From the NCBI GenBank assembly GCA_030825825.1, contig JAPJPE010000017.1, forward strand, positions 1 through 16,382: DNA of 16,382 nt, written 5' to 3'. Source of the DNA: Streptococcus sp. GTDB taxonomy: Bacteria; Bacillota; Bacilli; Lactobacillales; Streptococcaceae. The position numbers and the translations under genes were made by a program. The notes below the pieces were generated by a model. It saw only the letters and a program-made list of their open reading frames with translations. It was not told where the DNA came from and did not search any database. This document shows positions 13,911 to 16,382 of this stretch, piece by piece (the first letter of the stretch is position 1; every line of letters begins with the position of its first letter).

Positions 13911-14040
13911 CTCCAATCAATCTACAAAATAAAGTGTTTTTTGAACTTTTTTTGTATATTTACACACCACTATACAGTAAAACCCTTGATTTTAAGGGAT
14001 TTTTAAGGAATAAAAATTTTTTTAAAAAATTACTATTATG

Positions 14041-14106
14041 CTTTACATACTAGTAAAGAAAGAGTATACTGATAGTGAGCAAACTAGTATGTAAAACAAA
14101 CTAGTG
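14041..14106 (+). promoter_or_regulatory. Promoter and inverted PadR-type operators of the padR/DUF1129 operon
   Basis: TTTACA (14042-14047) and TATACT (14065-14070) are 17 bases apart. The arm TTTACATACTAGT (14042-14054) covers the -35 box, and its perfect reverse complement ACTAGTATGTAAA (14083-14095) lies just past the expected start site near 14077. The centres are 41 bases apart, about four helical turns. The left arm is itself part of an 18-base near-palindrome, CTTTACATACTAGTAAAG. A third partial copy, AAACTAGTG, is at 14098-14106. The layout suggests autorepression by the PadR protein, possibly by looping or cooperative binding. Confidence 0.7.
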
Positions 14107-14133
14107 AAAAATGTGAAGAAAGAGGTGAGAAGG

Positions 14134-14463
14134 ATGAAAGAGTCCCAATTACTAAAGGGAGTCTTGGAGGGCTGTGTGCTGGAGATTATTTCCAAAAAGG
14201 CTATCTATGGCTATGAATTGATCCAAAGTCTCAAAGAGATGGGATTTGATAAGATTGTCGCTGGGACCATTTATCCCCTGCTTCAAAAATTAGAAAAACA
14301 AGGGGTCATTCATGGGGAAATGAGGCCGTCTCCAGATGGTCCTGATCGCAAGTATTTTTCACTCAGTGATGCTGGAAGAGAGCGCTTAGAGGAATTTTGG
14401 GACCAGTGGCAGGAGCTAGTCACAAAAGTAGAACGTATCAAGAAGGAGGGAGAAGAATGGTAG
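14134..14463 (+). CDS. PadR family transcriptional regulator
   Basis: A 109-residue winged-helix regulator. Residues about 5-75 form the PadR DNA-binding domain: LLKGVLEGCVLEIISKKAIYGYEL, then GTIYPLLQKLEKQGVI (recognition helix) and the wing PDGPDRKYFSLSDAGRERL. The short charged C-terminal helix (80-109) fits the small PadR-s2 subfamily, which dimerises through it. The ATG at 14134 is preferred because of AGAGGTGAGA at 14121-14130; a GTG at 14104 in frame lies inside the third operator copy and has no ribosome site. It overlaps the next gene by seven bases. PadR proteins of this kind often repress their own operon together with a membrane protein of unknown function, released by small hydrophobic or membrane-active compounds; the inducer here is unknown. 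Confidence 0.92.
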   Translation: MKESQLLKGVLEGCVLEIISKKAIYGYELIQSLKEMGFDKIVAGTIYPLLQKLEKQGVIHGEMRPSPDGPDRKYFSLSDAGRERLEEFWDQWQELVTKVERIKKEGEEW

Positions 14464-15257
14464 AAAGTTATACCGAAAAAATGTCAGATGAATTGATTCA
14501 TCTAAACAAAGAGGATCAAGCCTATGTGAAAAAAATGGTGGCCTATATTGGGGCCAAATCCTATTTTTATGATGATGAAGCACTCGGTGAACAACTCTAC
14601 AATATGGTTTGCGACCTGAAAGTTGCTGAAAAAGAAGGCATTCGGGCGGTGGATTATTTTGGAAAGGATCCACGGGCGATGGTGGATCAAGTTCTTTCAG
14701 ACTTGCCTAAACGCTCTTTAGGATCTTATGTGGGACTCGTCTTCCTACTTGGAGTGATCTTGGTTGGCATGCGTTATTTAATGGATTTTACCTGGATGAC
14801 GCCACTAAAAATCGAACCCTTGACCTATGTTGTCATTCTCCTCAATTTCTTGGTGTTCAGCCAGTTCATCACGTGGCTTTGGTCTAAACAGAGCTATGGT
14901 GAAATGAAGTGGTCTTGGGCTATGTTTATCAGTGTGATCAGCCTGATGGTATTTCTGAACATCGTACGACAATTTTCGATCTATTTTGGCCACATTGGGA
15001 GTCTCTTCTTATCAGATGGTTGGGCAATTGTTCTCGCTGTCCTAGTCTTACTTGGGTTTACGGTCATGGCTTTTAGAAGCAGGAATCGTCTGATGTCGAG
15101 TCTACTAGTCATGGGCCTGACTTTCCTAGTTACAGGATGCTGGATTCGTCTTGTGAATCAGGAAACTGCTCATTTAATAGGCTGGTTACTTCCTCTCATG
15201 GGACTAGTCCTGACCCTTATTGTATTTTGTCTCCAAAGAAAGAAGGAAGAAGCATGA
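14457..15257 (+). CDS. DUF1129-type membrane protein, paralogue A
   Basis: A 266-residue protein with a cytoplasmic N-terminal part of about 88 residues and roughly six membrane segments (for example 91-108, 120-142, 155-172, 185-203, 215-232 and 240-258). The soluble part carries NKEDQAYVKKM (17-27), a Y-D-D-E-A-L-x-E-Q-x-Y-N block (38-49) and GIRAVDYFGKDPRAMVDQ (61-78), the layout of DUF1129 proteins. No enzyme motif is seen. The start codon ATG at 14457 overlaps the end of padR by seven bases and follows AAGGAGG (14443-14449); a longer frame beginning upstream is ruled out by that site. It ends in an ATGA overlap with its paralogue, so all three genes are translated as one unit. Confidence 0.82.
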   Translation: MVESYTEKMSDELIHLNKEDQAYVKKMVAYIGAKSYFYDDEALGEQLYNMVCDLKVAEKEGIRAVDYFGKDPRAMVDQVLSDLPKRSLGSYVGLVFLLGVILVGMRYLMDFTWMTPLKIEPLTYVVILLNFLVFSQFITWLWSKQSYGEMKWSWAMFISVISLMVFLNIVRQFSIYFGHIGSLFLSDGWAIVLAVLVLLGFTVMAFRSRNRLMSSLLVMGLTFLVTGCWIRLVNQETAHLIGWLLPLMGLVLTLIVFCLQRKKEEA

Positions 15258-16084
15258 AATCAGCAATGTATTTTGAAGAAACGCAGGCCTTGATGCAAAC
15301 CTTTAGCCAGGAGGACCAAGCCTATTTCCAAGATCTCTGGGATTATTTCAATTTTGCAGGTTTCTTATATGAGGAGAAAGCCTTAAGAGAGCAGGTCTAT
15401 AATCTAGCGCTAGATTTTTCGCAAGCAGGAGCGGATGGCTTAACGGCCAAGGACTATTTTGGTCTCGATCCAAAGGGAATGGCAGACCAAATCATCGAAA
15501 ATATGCCCAAAGAATCGACGCGGTCTGTTTTGAAATATGGGGCTATCTTTTCAGGTATTGTGATATTTTATCGCCTCTTAAGTGATTTTGCTTCTCAAGC
15601 GGTCCTTGTGCTCAAGCCACTAGTCTATTTGACAGACATCATTTTGGGACTCCTAGCTGTTGGGATCATCTTCTATCTCCTTCGTCGTCTCATTTTTGCG
15701 GAGGAAAAAACGAAAAAAGCAATTTATGTAGCATTTGTTCTAGTTCTAGGATTCTATTTTGTCGGTGAAATAGTGGGAGTCCGCTTCTTGCCAGCTCTTG
15801 CTTGGTTTGTAGTCCCTAGTCCTTGGGATACTCTTCTCATGACAGGGGCTAGCGGGGCTCTCATTCTTTGGCAATGGAAAGAAGAGTTTGGACGAGCTTT
15901 CATCTTTCCTATCGTCGCCTTTTTAGTGGTTGGATTCTTACATCGCTGGACCTTGGCACAAGGAGTTCAGAATCTTGGTATGACGGTTCTTCTGCCCACA
16001 GTGATCATCGTCTTTGGGTTGGTTATTTATTATTGGTTTACGATTCGTGCTTTGAAAAAGAATAGGACGGAAAGTGATAAATAG
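15254..16084 (+). CDS. DUF1129-type membrane protein, paralogue B
   Basis: A 276-residue paralogue of the preceding protein. The soluble N-terminal blocks align without gaps and with a one-residue offset: EDQAY (20-24), Y-E-E-K-A-L-R-E-Q-V-Y-N (39-50), KDYFGLDPKGMADQ (66-79), then MPK. About six membrane segments follow (roughly 95-112, 118-150, 158-180, 192-210, 221-238 and 245-265), and these are much more diverged. The start is the ATG of an ATGA overlap with paralogue A, preceded by GAAGGAAG (15242-15249). The pairing suggests a heteromeric membrane complex or recently separated roles (inference). A terminator follows 13 bases after the stop codon. Confidence 0.82.
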   Translation: MKSAMYFEETQALMQTFSQEDQAYFQDLWDYFNFAGFLYEEKALREQVYNLALDFSQAGADGLTAKDYFGLDPKGMADQIIENMPKESTRSVLKYGAIFSGIVIFYRLLSDFASQAVLVLKPLVYLTDIILGLLAVGIIFYLLRRLIFAEEKTKKAIYVAFVLVLGFYFVGEIVGVRFLPALAWFVVPSPWDTLLMTGASGALILWQWKEEFGRAFIFPIVAFLVVGFLHRWTLAQGVQNLGMTVLLPTVIIVFGLVIYYWFTIRALKKNRTESDK

Positions 16085-16096
16085 TAAGAAAAGGGG

Positions 16097-16135
16097 GGGC
16101 TGGGACAAAAGTCCTAGCCTCTCAATTATTTTTGG
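16097..16135 (+). terminator. Terminator of the padR/DUF1129 operon, within the repeat
   Basis: GGCTGGGAC-AAAA-GTCCTAGCC forms a stem with one G-U pair, followed by TCTCAATTATTTTT. It is the inverted copy of the terminator at 25-55, so the same repeat supplies terminators at both ends of the window. Confidence 0.7.
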
Positions 16136-16145
16136 ATTGTCGAGC
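16098..16145. repeat. Right arm of the 48-bp perfect inverted repeat
   Basis: Exact reverse complement of bases 1-48. Beyond 16145 the sequence continues into a structured element; whether the left copy does the same lies outside the window. Confidence 0.9.
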
Positions 16146-16320
16146 AAGACGCAGTGGTTGAGTGCTCAAAGCACTGCTTTGAGGTGGTAGATAGGACTTG
16201 CTAAGCAAGTTTCCTAAGTAGTTGTTCGCTTTTCAAGTTCCAAAGATGCCCTACTCAACTGTGCGGAGGTGGGACGACGAAATCGAATTCTAACAAATTA
16301 CCGATTTCTGTCTCACTCTC
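16146..16320. other. Structured non-coding intergenic element
   Basis: No ORF is supported. The stretch is dense in hairpins. AGTGCT/AGCACT (16161-16166/16170-16175) competes with CTCAAAG/CTTTGAG (16165-16171/16177-16183). ACTTGCT-A-AGCAAGT lies at 16196-16210. GTTGAG (16157-16162) can close on CTCAAC (16254-16259). GGGAC..GAAATCG pairs with CGATTTC..GTCTC at 16271-16314. It adjoins the 48-bp repeat and may be the rest of the same repeat family, or an RNA. Confidence 0.5.
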
Positions 16321-16369
16321 TTTCTTATCCAAGTATGATAGAATAAACTCATTAGATGGGAGAATATAC

Positions 16370-16382
16370 ATGAATCTATTTC
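16370..16382 (+). CDS. Start of a truncated gene at the window edge
   Basis: ATG AAT CTA TTT (Met-Asn-Leu-Phe) begins after TGGGAG (16357-16362), with a TATGAT -10-like box at 16334-16339. Only four codons are inside the window, so the product cannot be identified. Confidence 0.5.

Noticed and set aside
13875..14040. CodY box upstream of the peptide-binding lipoprotein gene
   Set aside because: The region is AT-rich, but I found no acceptable match to AATTTTCWGAAAATT.
14397..14456. Longer versions of both DUF1129-type proteins starting inside the previous genes (also 15137-15253)
   Set aside because: The short overlaps at 14457 and 15254 have ribosome sites and align the two paralogues from the start; the extensions are out-of-frame readings of the neighbouring genes.
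1..16145. Composite transposon bounded by the 48-bp repeats
   Set aside because: The repeats contain terminators and no transposase is adjacent. The 'putative transposase' label of the Rpn family does not imply an insertion element, and the cargo looks like ordinary chromosomal genes.
16146..16320. tRNA or known riboswitch
   Set aside because: The hairpins do not form a cloverleaf and I recognise no conserved riboswitch core.

Overview
The window looks like chromosomal DNA of a low-GC Firmicute, most likely an oral Streptococcus of the mitis/sanguinis type. The reasons are an AmiA/AliA/AliB-type peptide-binding lipoprotein, a BceAB transporter close to the one I recall from pneumococcus, strong AGGAGG ribosome sites, and a recurring AGGCTRGGAC...GTCCYAGCCT terminator stem. 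The species is inference (S. parasanguinis-like is my best guess). I see no rRNA, tRNA, CRISPR or complete insertion sequence.

Layout. Bases 1-48 are one arm of a perfect 48-bp inverted repeat whose other arm is at 16098-16145, so all the genes here lie between inverted copies of an intergenic repeat. Region 118-1140 is an Rpn-family PD-(D/E)XK nuclease ending in a 12-unit tetrapeptide repeat, followed by a 41-bp tandem duplication. Region 1486-2025 is an NAD(P)H-dependent FMN reductase whose promoter is flanked by two matching inverted repeats. It converges on a VIT1/CCC1 metal transporter (2067-2762, minus). Next comes a short gene remnant with its own terminator. Then there is a DHA2 multidrug efflux gene (3039-4433, minus), with a consensus promoter, a 16-bp palindrome over the predicted start site and a possible 36-codon leader ORF.

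Region 4754-6890 is a two-gene operon: an EIIC-like membrane protein lacking the usual phosphotransfer/sugar-site residues, and a membrane-anchored DUF915 serine hydrolase. Two lipoprotein genes follow as separate units: a DUF4767 protein (6974-8092) and a Ser-rich one (8307-8870). Region 9047-11810 is a BceAB-type peptide-antibiotic transporter. Its upstream region contains the TnACA-N4-TGTAA motif of BceR-like regulators, but no two-component system is present. Region 11910-13874 (minus) is an orphan oligopeptide-binding lipoprotein.

Region 14134-16084 is a tightly overlapping operon of a PadR regulator and two tandem paralogous DUF1129-type membrane proteins, with inverted operator arms around the promoter. 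The window ends with a structured intergenic repeat and the first codons of another gene.

Most of the content concerns the cell envelope: two transporters likely to give drug or peptide resistance, three lipoproteins, one surface hydrolase, and several genes with visible local operators. The least understood parts are the EIIC-like/DUF915 pair and the PadR/DUF1129 operon.
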